Shown: piece after piece, positions 1-8,858 of the stretch
Layout of the letters: each line of letters begins with the position of its first letter
Numbering within the stretch: position 1 is the first letter of the stretch
NCBI GenBank assembly: GCA_002469915.1
Contig: DKOG01000056.1
Location: forward strand, 1-23,921
Length of the DNA: 23,921 bases
Direction: 5' to 3'
From: Bacteroidetes bacterium UBA7368
GTDB taxonomy: Bacteria > Bacteroidota > Rhodothermia > Rhodothermales > UBA10348
The notes under the pieces: model-generated
Database searches by the model: none
Told to the model about the DNA's origin: nothing
Seen by the model: only the letters and a program-made list of their open reading frames with translations
Program-made: the position numbers and the translations under genes

Positions 1-196
1 AGGGCATGCTTGGATGGTTGTGGAATGCAAGGCGCCCAGCGTACCGATTAGTCAACGAACACTTGAACAGGTGTCGAATTATAACCAAGTACTTGGCGCA
101 CCTTATATCTTTGTGACCAACGGAAGTACGCATCTCTGCGCCGAGATTAAGGGCGATGAGGTGCTGTTTCTTGAATCCCTTCCAGAATGGAGCTGA
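1..196 (+). CDS. HsdR N-terminal-like (HSDR_N_2) protein, 5'-truncated
   Basis: Only the C-terminal part lies in the window; the frame is open from base 2 and stops with TGA at 194-196. The visible protein runs GHAW-MVVECKAP, then an SQRTLEQVSNYNQ segment and a VTNG motif. This is the pattern of the type I restriction HsdR N-terminal nuclease-like domain (HSDR_N_2 type): the E-x-K of VECKAP is the second half of a PD-(D/E)xK active site, followed by the conserved QxxxYN and TNG motifs. Because it ends about 60 residues after the start of the window, soon after this domain, it is probably one of the short stand-alone proteins of Bacteroidota-type genomes and not a full HsdR subunit with a helicase. 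The last 10 bases overlap the next gene. The substrate and role of the stand-alone form are not known to me. The ATG at 14 lies inside the domain and is not likely the true start. Confidence 0.72.
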   Translation, partial: GHAWMVVECKAPSVPISQRTLEQVSNYNQVLGAPYIFVTNGSTHLCAEIKGDEVLFLESLPEWS

Positions 197-1185
197 ATTT
201 GAAACACACGTATTACTCGGAAAAGATGATTGCGCTTGCTGCGGTTAGAGAGGCAGCCGATCTCTGTCGGAATGTCCAGCGCGAATTGGCTCCTGGAGAA
301 ATCCAGAAGAAAGATCGAAGTCCGGTTACCATTGCCGACTTTGGTAGCCAAGCACTCGTGTGTTCTCGCCTCAGAAAAGCGTATCCGAACGATCCAATTA
401 TTGCCGAGGAAGTCGCAGACGAACTTCGAACTGAAGAGAATATTCTCGTCAAAGATCAGGTCGTCTCTAGAGTGCGCGAAATTCGCCCAGATGCCAGCGA
501 GGCGGCTATTCTGGAATGGATAGATTACGGTGGTCACAAGGATCAAGCTCCACGATATTGGACGCTTGATCCTATCGACGGTACCAAAGGATTTCTTCGA
601 GGAGATCAATATGCTGTAGCCTTGGCTCTCATTGCCGATGGGGAAGTCGTCGTGGCTGCACTGGCTTGTCCTAATCTTACCCTCTCTATGGCTCCCGACA
701 GCAAAGGTATTATAGCCATTGCGGTTAAGGGGCAGGGCACGGAGTTCTTTCAGCTTCAGGATATGAAAGTCCTAGAAAAGGTATCCATATCCAAGCAAAT
801 AGAGCCCGATAAGGTTCGATTTTCAGAATCTGTAGAATCGACTCACACGTCTCATTCTGGGGCGCAGCTCATCGCACAATATTTGGGCATTTCAGGAAAA
901 TCGGTGCGGTTGGATTCGCAGGCCAAGTATGCGGTTGTTGCAGGAGGAGATGCTGAAATTTACATGCGGCTTCCATCTGATAGACGCTACGTAGAGAACA
1001 TCTGGGATCATGCTGCGGGCATGCTAATCGTTGAAGAAGCGGGAGGAAAGGTGACTGATATCAATGGGAAGCCGTTGATATACAAGCACGGCTATCAACT
1101 GAAAGAGAATCGGGGTGTTATCGTCTCCAACAGCCTGCTACACGATCCCCTTCTGAAAGCGATAGCTAAGGCAGGAATCAAATAG
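187..1185 (+). CDS. 3'(2'),5'-bisphosphate nucleotidase, Hal2/SAL1-like
   Basis: A 332-residue member of the lithium-sensitive inositol monophosphatase superfamily. It likely hydrolyses 3'-phosphoadenosine 5'-phosphate (PAP) to AMP, removing a by-product of sulfate assimilation or sulfotransfer in the cytoplasm. Metal-site residues are visible by alignment to yeast Hal2: D51, E74 (IIAEE), D128-I130-D131 in DPIDGTKGF, and D274 in WDHAAG. The segments THTSH, LDSQAKY and the large insert before motif 1 (about residues 85-120) match the eukaryote-type Hal2/SAL1 subfamily more than short E. coli-type CysQ. The ATG at 187 is preferred over the ATG at 226 because residues before the latter (YSEK) match the start of the conserved family helix, although no clear Shine-Dalgarno precedes either. 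It overlaps the upstream gene by 10 bases, suggesting translational coupling. No sulfate assimilation gene is visible nearby. The family is certain; the exact substrate preference (PAP, PAPS or inositol phosphates) is inferred. Confidence 0.9.
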   Translation: MELNLKHTYYSEKMIALAAVREAADLCRNVQRELAPGEIQKKDRSPVTIADFGSQALVCSRLRKAYPNDPIIAEEVADELRTEENILVKDQVVSRVREIRPDASEAAILEWIDYGGHKDQAPRYWTLDPIDGTKGFLRGDQYAVALALIADGEVVVAALACPNLTLSMAPDSKGIIAIAVKGQGTEFFQLQDMKVLEKVSISKQIEPDKVRFSESVESTHTSHSGAQLIAQYLGISGKSVRLDSQAKYAVVAGGDAEIYMRLPSDRRYVENIWDHAAGMLIVEEAGGKVTDINGKPLIYKHGYQLKENRGVIVSNSLLHDPLLKAIAKAGIK

Positions 1186-1214
1186 ATCGGTTTAAGGACG
1201 GTTTAGTGCGCGAA

Positions 1215-2393
1215 TTAGGCTGGTGGAAAAGCTTCCTTCAATTTGCGGCAGGCCTCCTCTAATACATCGTATTCCTTGGCAAAACAGAATCGAAGGCAAT
1301 TTGCACCGTCTGCGTCATCATCGTAGAAGGAACGCCCCATAACGGTACCGATGCCTGCTTCCTTTACCAGGGTCAAACTCGCTTGTTCATCATCTTCAAA
1401 TCCCGAAAATCGGTTTCTTAATTGAGAGAAGTCGGCCAAAACGTAATAGGATCCTTCTGGCCATGGCACAAGGAAGCCTATTTCTTCCAGGGTTGAGCAC
1501 ATAAGTTGCCTTTTACGTGCGTACGAAGATGCCATTTCGTCGAAGTATCCATCATCCATCTCAAACGCTTCAGCCACGCCGTGTTGTAGTGGTGTGGGTG
1601 CACAGATATAAATGAGATCTGAGAGCAGTCCCATCTTCTCTATGATGGCTTCTGGCCCCACGGCATAGCCCAGACGCCAGCCCGTCATATTATAGGTCTT
1701 AGAGAAACCAGACAGCGTAATGGTGCGCTCAAAGGCGCCAGGGAGGGAGGCCAAAGAAATATGCTCTCTTCCGTCATAGAGCATGTATTCGTAAATCTCG
1801 TCCGTTATCGCGTAAATATCATGCTTCTCAAGTAGCGCTGCGATTTTTTCTAATTCCGAACGGGTCCAAACCTTTCCATTCGGATTTCCTGGAGTGGTCA
1901 CCACAATGGCCTTCGTTTTATCCGTAATCAGGGCTTCTACAGCTTCAAAGTCAATTTTCCAATCCGGTCCTGTGGTCTGGATAAATCGCAATTTGGCTCC
2001 CATCACAGTAAGCAAGTTGCAGTGATACCCGTAATAGGGCTCAAAAACAATCACTTCATCGCCGGGATTGAGCAATGTGAACATGGTAGCGACAAAAGCA
2101 CCGGTAGAACCGACCGTAACCATAATCTCGTCTTCAGAACGAACCGGGATTTGGTTGTACTCCTGACATTTTTTGAGAAGAGCACTACGTAGTCTGTCTA
2201 TTCCTCCATAGTAGGAGTAGATGGACTTGTCATCGTCAATAGCTTTATGCGCACCCTTCTTAATGGCATCTGGTGTTGGCATGTCACAAATGCCCTGGCC
2301 AAGATTGATACCACCATATTCATTTAGCAGAAGCGTAATTGCTCGAATATTGCTCTGAGCTAGGTGTTCTGTTCGGTTCGCAAGTGGTTTCAT
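1215..2393 (-). CDS. PLP-dependent aminotransferase, class I/II
   Basis: A 392-residue fold-type I aminotransferase of normal length. The PLP lysine is K232 in SGFSKTYNMTGWRLGY. D198 and Y201 (DEIYE) would bind the cofactor ring, PGNPNG (168-173) contains the cofactor and substrate Asn, and the C-terminal CLRFCFA carries the Arg expected to bind the substrate carboxylate. The N-terminal LGQG and YYGG segments resemble the aspartate, kynurenine and methionine aminotransferase groups; the amino donor cannot be decided from sequence alone. It is the last gene of the minus-strand train aroB-tamB-aminotransferase, starting 9 bases after the tamB stop, so it is probably cotranscribed. aroB upstream makes an aromatic amino acid transaminase possible, but that is context only. 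It converges on the Hal2-like gene with 29 bases between, and I see no strong hairpin there. Confidence 0.9.
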   Translation of the reverse strand: MKPLANRTEHLAQSNIRAITLLLNEYGGINLGQGICDMPTPDAIKKGAHKAIDDDKSIYSYYGGIDRLRSALLKKCQEYNQIPVRSEDEIMVTVGSTGAFVATMFTLLNPGDEVIVFEPYYGYHCNLLTVMGAKLRFIQTTGPDWKIDFEAVEALITDKTKAIVVTTPGNPNGKVWTRSELEKIAALLEKHDIYAITDEIYEYMLYDGREHISLASLPGAFERTITLSGFSKTYNMTGWRLGYAVGPEAIIEKMGLLSDLIYICAPTPLQHGVAEAFEMDDGYFDEMASSYARKRQLMCSTLEEIGFLVPWPEGSYYVLADFSQLRNRFSGFEDDEQASLTLVKEAGIGTVMGRSFYDDDADGANCLRFCFAKEYDVLEEACRKLKEAFPPA

Positions 2394-2402
2394 GTAAACG
2401 AT

Positions 2403-5400
2403 CTATTGTGTGTCAGCTGGAGAGCTTATTCGCTTAAAAAGAGAGCGCCAAGATTCAAAATCGGTTTGATAGGATACACCAATTCCGGCCGTATTGGTCA
2501 AATCTGTAGTTTCTAAAATATCACTTTCTCTTCGGAAGAATAGTTCAACTGAGACTCGAGAACTCAATCGGAGTTCGACTACAAACTCGCCCTGCAATCC
2601 TTCGTTGGCACGCACATTATCCGTTGCACGGGCTCCTTGATAAACGCCTTCTCCACGAATGATCAATCGCTCATCCCTCAAGCGTAATGCCACTCCGTAG
2701 GTAACATCCAGATCGGCGGCGCTTTCTCCAAGTAGTCCAAACGTAAAGTCGACATTGGGGAAGGCCTCATTCAGAAATCGATTCAACTGGGCCGAGACCA
2801 ATTGGGATACGCTATTAAAAGCGAGCTGACTTCCTGAATCGGTGGTGATATTCTCGGTGGTTAACTGGAATGAATTGGTTAGAAGGACACTCGTAGCATA
2901 CTCTGCTGCTCGATCGGGTTGATTTAACTGAGCCTCTAAAGCCTGGTAGTCCCCAAGTACATTCCGAGAGTTTCGGTCGATAGAAAGAGACAGGTCGACC
3001 TGAGGGGACATGACCGTCCCGGATATTTGCAGGTCAACAATAAGGGGGATTAGACCCGTGTTTGATCCTTGAGAGCCCGGCAGGCCGGAGCGAGATGCCC
3101 GAGTACGATAGGAGGCAGGAATGTCCAACAACGCATTAACAGGATCTCCCTCCCAAGAAATGGTCCCACCTTTTTTAATATCAAAGCGTCTAATCAGGAG
3201 TTCGCCCGCCGTAAACTGATAATTTCCTCCTTCTACAGCGAGTTGACCAAACGTTTGAAATTCGTCATCCTGCAACAAAAGCTGAACCGTGCCCGTGCTT
3301 TTGGCGTGAATCACGTCTCCGAGCAACGGGTCAATAACGAGATGTACCGTAGAGCCGGTAGGGGCGAAAATGGATAAATCAAGATTGAGTCCGTCCAAGA
3401 ACTTCCGCTCTGCACTCGAACGCTTACTTAAAATGAAAGCGCGTTCAGACAATTGCTTGAACTCCGGGATATATCCCAACGAGTCTTCAAACACGATGAA
3501 GCTCTCGTCGGATTCGGAGGTTTCTTCTTCCAGCGGAACGTAAAGTTGAGAATCGTCTCGAACTTTCGCGTTTACCGAAGTTAGCTGGGCATCATATAGG
3601 CGGCCCTCAAGAGCTAGATCACCAGAAGCCCAAAGATTACCGTAAAATGGCAATCGGTCTGAATCGGAGACATCCATTATCTGGAAATCCTGAAGAACAC
3701 CATCGATATCTAGGGAGAAGTAGCGATAATCGTTAAAGAGAAGCCGTCCGCTAAGATTGGCCATTCCGTTCTGCTCATCCGTGATTCGACCAGAATCAAT
3801 GTGGATTGCCTCTTCGTCGATCCTGACATCGCCTTCAAGTGAATATGTGCTTTGGGTAATTGGAATATCAAATCGTCCATCCCACACTCCCATGTTGACA
3901 TCGAAAATGGGATGATTGATGGCTCCGGTGATGGATCCATCGCCCGATGCATACCCCGTTACAGACGCTAAAGCCTCATTGAAAATATACTTGAAGAAGA
4001 ATAGGTCGGCTCGGTCGATGTCTACTAGCAGATCCAAGCTGCCACGATCCTCTACTTGAAGACTGGGCAAACGGACTGAGCCTTTAATACGCAAATCGTT
4101 TTCGACTGGAACTCCTGGGTTCGTCGTCCCCATAATTAAGGGACTTCTATCAGCCGGCAAGGGGGAGAGTATTAAATTCAATGAAGCATCTGGACTGCCC
4201 GCTTGATAGCTGCTAGACACCTGCAAATCACCTAGCAAATACTGATCGAGAGATAGCGACCGAACGGTTGCATCGCCGGAAACTCTAGGTTGATTACGTC
4301 CTCCGGTCAGCACCAAACTACTATTGAGTACTCCGCCAAAAGGGTGGCGAAGCTCCGAGAATTCGGAAAGGTGAATAAGGGAGAGGTCTTGAAAAGAGAC
4401 ACTTAGACTGTCGGAGGCTTCGGCCGAAAAGATGCCAGAAGCCAACACCGATTGAGAAACGGATTGGTTCGAGTCGAGAAATTGGAGGTTTAAGTCGCGG
4501 ACGACTGTGGCATCTCCATACAAATCTAGCTTAGCTGGTTGGCTCAGATTCCAGGCACCTCCACTAGTGGCTAATAGCACCTGGTTTAAGGTGATCTCAT
4601 TTAAGAAGTCTTGACTTGATAAGGTGAGATCTAATCCAATCTCTTGGAAATTGCCCGTCCCAGCTCCATTTAGCTTGAGATTTCCAGATTGATTCCCAAA
4701 AACACTGGACATTTTTGCCTGATCCAGGTGAACTCCACGCAGATCTAGGGAATCAGCCGTAACGTCCACGTTCCATGTGGTGGATTCTGCAATGGGAACG
4801 CTACGTCCCGAATTAATTAAGACGGAGCCGTTTAGCCCACTTGATGCAACCGGTCCAATCGTGTTTTCGGGCGATGAGAAAGAAGAGCGTACTGCTATTG
4901 TATCAGACGATAACACCAAATCAGAAGTGAGTTGAAACGATCCCGAAAGAGGCGTAGCACCGGGCACGAAAGCCGCCACTCTAGAAAGATCAAAAACGTC
5001 GACTGTTGCCTGGGCTTGAATGGGACGGATCAGCTCGACGTCCGATTCTGCCCGTACGGCTTGCTCAGTAGACAACACGTCATCCAATAGAGCGATCGCG
5101 AGATTGTCTTCAGGGGTTCCAGTGTTGTATCGTCGTTTGTTCGATTCCTTGACCAGTGCTAAGCGCGCTCCTTTTGCCCACGCGTTCCCCAAAGAAGTCA
5201 TCAACGGTACAGATCCATCTGAGGTAACCATGATATTGGCCAGATCTGACCTCAAATCCAGCACGGTCGAATCCTCTAGTGAAGGGGGATGGATAGATAA
5301 CCGAGCGTCGAAGGGTGCTATTTCAGATGCTGAGCTCCCGAATTGAATCAGCGAGGAATCGATCTGAGCGGTTAGTTCAGTTGAAAAGTCTTGCCCCCAT

Positions 5401-7058
5401 TGCAAAGTAGTTCGAGTGGATATTTCGCCACTTAACGAAGTCTGGATACTTGGTCTTCCTAACAAGGGGCCAAGGTCAGCATGGTGCAAGCGGGTAACTA
5501 CATCTGCCATTGGAAACTCGCCAAGCGATATGCTGCCCGTATTTTCAATTCGACGATCGCCATCGATTAGAATAACAGAGCCTATTGCTGTGGAAGGAGT
5601 GATGGTCGCGTCTAGACTAAAGTCGTTCGTACGTCTCGATCCCCAACTTAAATCGTTTAGGGAAACGGACACGCTCGAATACAGGGAATCAAACGATGTG
5701 CTATATCCTTCGGCTCGAACCATACCCGTTAGATCACTTCGCCATGCTGCCCGGTTCGTCCAACGCGCTACATCAATATTTTCGGATCGCAGGGAAACTT
5801 CATGTCGAATCGAGTCCATTGAGGGGCCATTCAGTAGAACCGACCCTGACAATAGGCCCCCATCCGAACTGACCTCGACAGATCCTCTTGAATACAGGGA
5901 TGAAATCGAGTTTCCACTCATTGTGAGCGTTGCGCGCAGATAGGCTTCGGCCGAAAGCGAATCTATTCGGAGGTTATCCACCCATTCCTCGGTAGGCAAT
6001 AGCGTCATCAAGTCCCGCGTTGCCATGTACGTATTGGTCAATGCTAGATCGGCGGAGAGGGAATCAGGGAATCCAGCGATGGTTCCAGCCAATTCAGCAT
6101 GGGATCCATTCTTATCTAAGGTCAGCCACGAAACGGTCAGGTCAGACACCGGGCCCTGAATAAGTGCAGAAACATTGGCCGTCCCGTGAATAGGTAGGGT
6201 TGGGAAAATGAGCCTGATCTGATCGAAATCAATCGAAGAGGGTTTGACCTCGACTAGAAATGGCGTCTCAATGGGATTAGGTTGCTGAGCAAAGCTGCTG
6301 TTTCCGGATACCAACAGGTTAGAACGTCCCATTTGAAGCTCCATCTCGTTAATCGAGAAGACGCCATCTTCAACCACGAACTGAGAGGCCCCGGACGATA
6401 TGTCTAGTCGCGGACTTTGTAGAGAGCCCGAAAGCTGCAATATGTCAAGTTGACGCGTATTATCGCCGATTCCAATATTGGCAGACAGCCAAATATTCTC
6501 TATCAGGCTATTGGTGAAGTCAAATACGTGATCAGAGGCAACCCTCTTGGGTACGTACGTAGGTGAGGTCGTTTGTAGTACGGCATCTTGGATTTCAAGT
6601 GCGGCACCTTGAAACGTCCATCCTGCTTCGGAAGGCGCCGTGCTGGTATCGGCGACCGAGAAAATGGATGCCAAATTGGACTGGCCGGTCGAGTCGAACA
6701 ATACCGTGATGCGGGGCCGTAGCAGCTTAAGCTCATGCATCGAAAACGACTTTCGCAGTATGGAAGTCCATCTCGGGGTCATTACTACTGAATCGATCAG
6801 CGCTACCTCAACCCCGTCGGAATCCGATATTCTAAGATCTGAGGCGTATAACGTATTGAACAGATTACCCGTCAGTTTTCCAATCGAAAGATGCCCAGCA
6901 AACTGATTTTCGAACTGCTTCTCCAACTGACGGCTCATTTCATCCCGACCCACTTGAGTTCGGGTGAACGCAAAAAATGCGACTACAAGAAGGAAGGCAA
7001 CGGTCGAAACCGTATGAAGCGTTCTTTTCGATATGTGAGCTAGGATATTCCCAAACAC
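2403..7058 (-). CDS. tamB: Translocation/assembly module protein TamB
   Basis: A 1551-residue protein with an N-terminal membrane anchor (about residues 14-32) followed by a very long periplasmic part rich in short beta strands, as expected of TamB/AsmA-like proteins that bridge the inner and outer membranes and are linked to phospholipid transport and outer-membrane protein assembly. The C-terminal region has the TamB (DUF490) signature: an LLGDVIHAKSTGTVQL-type segment, a GGNYQFTAGELLIRRFDIKKG segment, and the closing GEFVVELRLS... GIGVSYQTDF pattern. The start is a GTG (7056-7058) preceded by GGAG at 7067-7070, 8 bases upstream; there is no competing ATG before the anchor. It begins 15 bases after aroB and ends 9 bases before the aminotransferase. 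No BamA/TamA-family gene is adjacent in the window. Length is in the usual range for FCB-group TamB. Confidence 0.88.
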   Translation of the reverse strand: MFGNILAHISKRTLHTVSTVAFLLVVAFFAFTRTQVGRDEMSRQLEKQFENQFAGHLSIGKLTGNLFNTLYASDLRISDSDGVEVALIDSVVMTPRWTSILRKSFSMHELKLLRPRITVLFDSTGQSNLASIFSVADTSTAPSEAGWTFQGAALEIQDAVLQTTSPTYVPKRVASDHVFDFTNSLIENIWLSANIGIGDNTRQLDILQLSGSLQSPRLDISSGASQFVVEDGVFSINEMELQMGRSNLLVSGNSSFAQQPNPIETPFLVEVKPSSIDFDQIRLIFPTLPIHGTANVSALIQGPVSDLTVSWLTLDKNGSHAELAGTIAGFPDSLSADLALTNTYMATRDLMTLLPTEEWVDNLRIDSLSAEAYLRATLTMSGNSISSLYSRGSVEVSSDGGLLSGSVLLNGPSMDSIRHEVSLRSENIDVARWTNRAAWRSDLTGMVRAEGYSTSFDSLYSSVSVSLNDLSWGSRRTNDFSLDATITPSTAIGSVILIDGDRRIENTGSISLGEFPMADVVTRLHHADLGPLLGRPSIQTSLSGEISTRTTLQWGQDFSTELTAQIDSSLIQFGSSASEIAPFDARLSIHPPSLEDSTVLDLRSDLANIMVTSDGSVPLMTSLGNAWAKGARLALVKESNKRRYNTGTPEDNLAIALLDDVLSTEQAVRAESDVELIRPIQAQATVDVFDLSRVAAFVPGATPLSGSFQLTSDLVLSSDTIAVRSSFSSPENTIGPVASSGLNGSVLINSGRSVPIAESTTWNVDVTADSLDLRGVHLDQAKMSSVFGNQSGNLKLNGAGTGNFQEIGLDLTLSSQDFLNEITLNQVLLATSGGAWNLSQPAKLDLYGDATVVRDLNLQFLDSNQSVSQSVLASGIFSAEASDSLSVSFQDLSLIHLSEFSELRHPFGGVLNSSLVLTGGRNQPRVSGDATVRSLSLDQYLLGDLQVSSSYQAGSPDASLNLILSPLPADRSPLIMGTTNPGVPVENDLRIKGSVRLPSLQVEDRGSLDLLVDIDRADLFFFKYIFNEALASVTGYASGDGSITGAINHPIFDVNMGVWDGRFDIPITQSTYSLEGDVRIDEEAIHIDSGRITDEQNGMANLSGRLLFNDYRYFSLDIDGVLQDFQIMDVSDSDRLPFYGNLWASGDLALEGRLYDAQLTSVNAKVRDDSQLYVPLEEETSESDESFIVFEDSLGYIPEFKQLSERAFILSKRSSAERKFLDGLNLDLSIFAPTGSTVHLVIDPLLGDVIHAKSTGTVQLLLQDDEFQTFGQLAVEGGNYQFTAGELLIRRFDIKKGGTISWEGDPVNALLDIPASYRTRASRSGLPGSQGSNTGLIPLIVDLQISGTVMSPQVDLSLSIDRNSRNVLGDYQALEAQLNQPDRAAEYATSVLLTNSFQLTTENITTDSGSQLAFNSVSQLVSAQLNRFLNEAFPNVDFTFGLLGESAADLDVTYGVALRLRDERLIIRGEGVYQGARATDNVRANEGLQGEFVVELRLSSRVSVELFFRRESDILETTDLTNTAGIGVSYQTDFESWRSLFKRISSPADTQ

Positions 7059-7066
7059 AGGTAGGT

Positions 7067-7070
7067 CTCC
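7067..7070 (-). promoter_or_regulatory. Shine-Dalgarno GGAG for the GTG start of tamB
   Basis: On the minus strand GGAG sits 8 bases before the GTG at 7058, within the 15-base aroB-tamB gap. It decides the non-ATG start of tamB, since many other genes here have weak or no Shine-Dalgarno. Confidence 0.6.
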
Positions 7071-7073
7071 AGA

Positions 7074-8177
7074 TCACGTTCTACCAAGAGCAAACGCCCA
7101 GGCAGCGTCTACATCTGAAACGGTAACATCATCGGTCACATAGGCTTGTCCGATTTTTTTCAATAGAACAAACCGCAGTCGGTCCGACTCCCGCTTCTTA
7201 TCGGACGCCATCGCCTCGCGTACGTTAGCTATACTAATTGTTGCAGGAATCGGGGGTATTGGAATCTGCAAAAGAATCCGATCAACACGTTCCTGGTCGA
7301 TCTTGCGACTAAACCTTCTGGACATAAACAACGCGGCGCGCATACCCACGGTAACTGCTTCACCATGCGTTAATACACCGTATCCCAACACTTTTTCCAG
7401 GGCATGTCCGAACGTGTGGCCGTAATTGAGAATAGCCCGTCGTCCTTTTTCAAACTCATCTTCAGACACGACCTCCGCCTTGATGGCGGCTGCGCGATAG
7501 ACTAGATCATCTATTACAGCTGGATCTCGCGCCAAGATCTGAGGCATGGTAGATTCCATCCAGGCGAAAAAAGGTTCATCCTGAATCAATGCATGTTTAA
7601 TGATCTCGGCAAGACCACTAGACCATTCTCTTCTGGGTAGGGTATAGAGTAGTTTTGTATCAATGAGCACGAGTCTCGGCTGATAAAACGCCCCTATCAG
7701 GTTTTTACCTTCGTCATGATTGATCCCCGTTTTTCCACCAATCGAGGAATCGACCTGTGCAATAAGGGAGGTTGGAATCTGTACAAACGGAACGCCCCGC
7801 AAAATGCTAGAGGCAGCGAAGCCCGCTAAGTCACCAATGACACCGCCTCCAAGGGCTAGAACGGGAGTTTGACGATCGATATTCCAAGCCAAAGCCGCAT
7901 CGTAGATGGCCTGTAATGGCTTCGGGGATTTGGTTTCTTCTCCTGCCGGTAGGGTAAGGATTAAAGGGTCCCATCCATCGTACTGTAGAATCGCATCTAA
8001 TGTAGCACGATAGTGTCCCGCCACGTTAGTGTCTGTTACAACTACACACTTTCCCGGACGGAGTCCGGCTTCTCTCATTTTTAGAGGCAATTCGGATAGC
8101 GGACCAAACGCTAGTTCGTAACTTCTCCCCTCGGAGAGGCTTACTTGGACCGGTTTGTCTTTGTCTTGAAAAAGCAT
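7074..8177 (-). CDS. aroB: 3-dehydroquinate synthase
   Basis: A 367-residue AroB, which converts DAHP to 3-dehydroquinate in the second step of the shikimate pathway in the cytoplasm, using NAD and a divalent metal. GGGVIGDLAGFAAS (110-123) is the nucleotide-binding signature, followed by the IPTSLIAQVDSSIGGKTGIN block (134-153). Likely metal ligands are E191 (LAEIIKHAL), H254 (NYGHTFGHALE) and H271 (THGEAV). Length and motif order are those of a complete enzyme. It is the first gene of the minus-strand aroB-tamB-aminotransferase train and faces the MnmM-like gene across 120 bases. No convincing Shine-Dalgarno is seen before the ATG at 8177. Confidence 0.97.
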   Translation of the reverse strand: MLFQDKDKPVQVSLSEGRSYELAFGPLSELPLKMREAGLRPGKCVVVTDTNVAGHYRATLDAILQYDGWDPLILTLPAGEETKSPKPLQAIYDAALAWNIDRQTPVLALGGGVIGDLAGFAASSILRGVPFVQIPTSLIAQVDSSIGGKTGINHDEGKNLIGAFYQPRLVLIDTKLLYTLPRREWSSGLAEIIKHALIQDEPFFAWMESTMPQILARDPAVIDDLVYRAAAIKAEVVSEDEFEKGRRAILNYGHTFGHALEKVLGYGVLTHGEAVTVGMRAALFMSRRFSRKIDQERVDRILLQIPIPPIPATISIANVREAMASDKKRESDRLRFVLLKKIGQAYVTDDVTVSDVDAAWAFALGRT

Positions 8178-8297
8178 GCTTGGTCTAAAAAGTGCAGGAG
8201 CGTGTTCAGAGGGCTTTCAAAAGTCGATGACATATATAAGGCATCTATCAGAAAGCACCCGTGAAAGATAGGGTTTCTTTACACTCAGTTCAGTCAA
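8178..8297. promoter_or_regulatory. Divergent intergenic region between aroB and the MnmM-like gene
   Basis: These 120 bases must hold promoters for both directions. An AT-rich core, CATATATAAG (8231-8240), is a plausible -10 element for either strand, but no well-spaced -35 hexamer is visible, so individual promoters are not called. No hairpin or clear operator was found. Confidence 0.35.
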
Positions 8298-8858
8298 ATG
8301 ATTACTAAGGCCACGAATCTGGTTCGAATCCTTCTAAAAGAGTCTGTCAACGCTGGAGATTGCGTGGTAGACGCGACGTGCGGTAATGGACTAGACACAG
8401 CTATCCTACGTTCTTTAGTTGGTGAAACAGGACGGGTCATTTCTGTTGATATTCAAGCAACAGCACTAGAACGAGCTCGCAAGCGACTTCCTGCATCGGT
8501 TAGGAACGTCCATTTTGTGCATGCATGTCATTCCACATTAAATCAAATCGTAGAAGGACACCCCACTCCTACGGTAGTGGTCTTCAATCTTGGTTATTTA
8601 CCTGGTGGAGACAAAACGCTAATTACGAAGCCTGAGACAACCACGGAAGCACTTAGTCACGCGCTACAGATTATCGCTCTTGGTGGAGCCGTGATCATGG
8701 TAGTGTACAGAGGTCATGCCGGGGGAGAGGCTGAAGCTTTTTCTGTTGAGCAGATGATTTCTGCGTTGGACCCGAAACAATTCGTGGTCATGAAACACCA
8801 ATCGCTGAATGTTGTCGGAGTCCCCCCATATGTCCTTGTAATCGAACGCCGCGTCTAA
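8298..8858 (+). CDS. mnmM: SAM-dependent methyltransferase, MnmM/YtqB (rRNA_methylase) family
   Basis: A 186-residue Rossmann-fold methyltransferase. The SAM-binding motif I is VDATCGNGLDT (24-34), motif II acidic residue D51 follows in ISVDIQ, and the family hallmark NLGYLPGGDK (97-106) is intact, as is KPETT. This matches the YtqB group; Bacillus subtilis YtqB has been identified as MnmM, which methylates 5-aminomethyl-2-thiouridine at tRNA wobble position 34. The assignment by family is strong; the tRNA substrate in this organism is inferred. It is the first gene of a three-gene plus-strand set, and its TAA overlaps the next ATG by one base (TAATG), so the two are very likely translationally coupled. 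No clear Shine-Dalgarno is seen before the ATG at 8298. Confidence 0.85.
   Translation: MITKATNLVRILLKESVNAGDCVVDATCGNGLDTAILRSLVGETGRVISVDIQATALERARKRLPASVRNVHFVHACHSTLNQIVEGHPTPTVVVFNLGYLPGGDKTLITKPETTTEALSHALQIIALGGAVIMVVYRGHAGGEAEAFSVEQMISALDPKQFVVMKHQSLNVVGVPPYVLVIERRV

Noticed and set aside
103..609. 168-codon minus-strand frame over the nucleotidase gene
   Set aside because: It crosses two real plus-strand genes and shows no family features.
1186..1214. Possible shared terminator between convergent genes
   Set aside because: No stem with a T run was found; only a short CGGTTTA direct repeat.
5416..5943. Long open frame (175 codons) opposite tamB
   Set aside because: It lies wholly antisense to a well-supported gene, has no recognisable domain, and is composition-driven.
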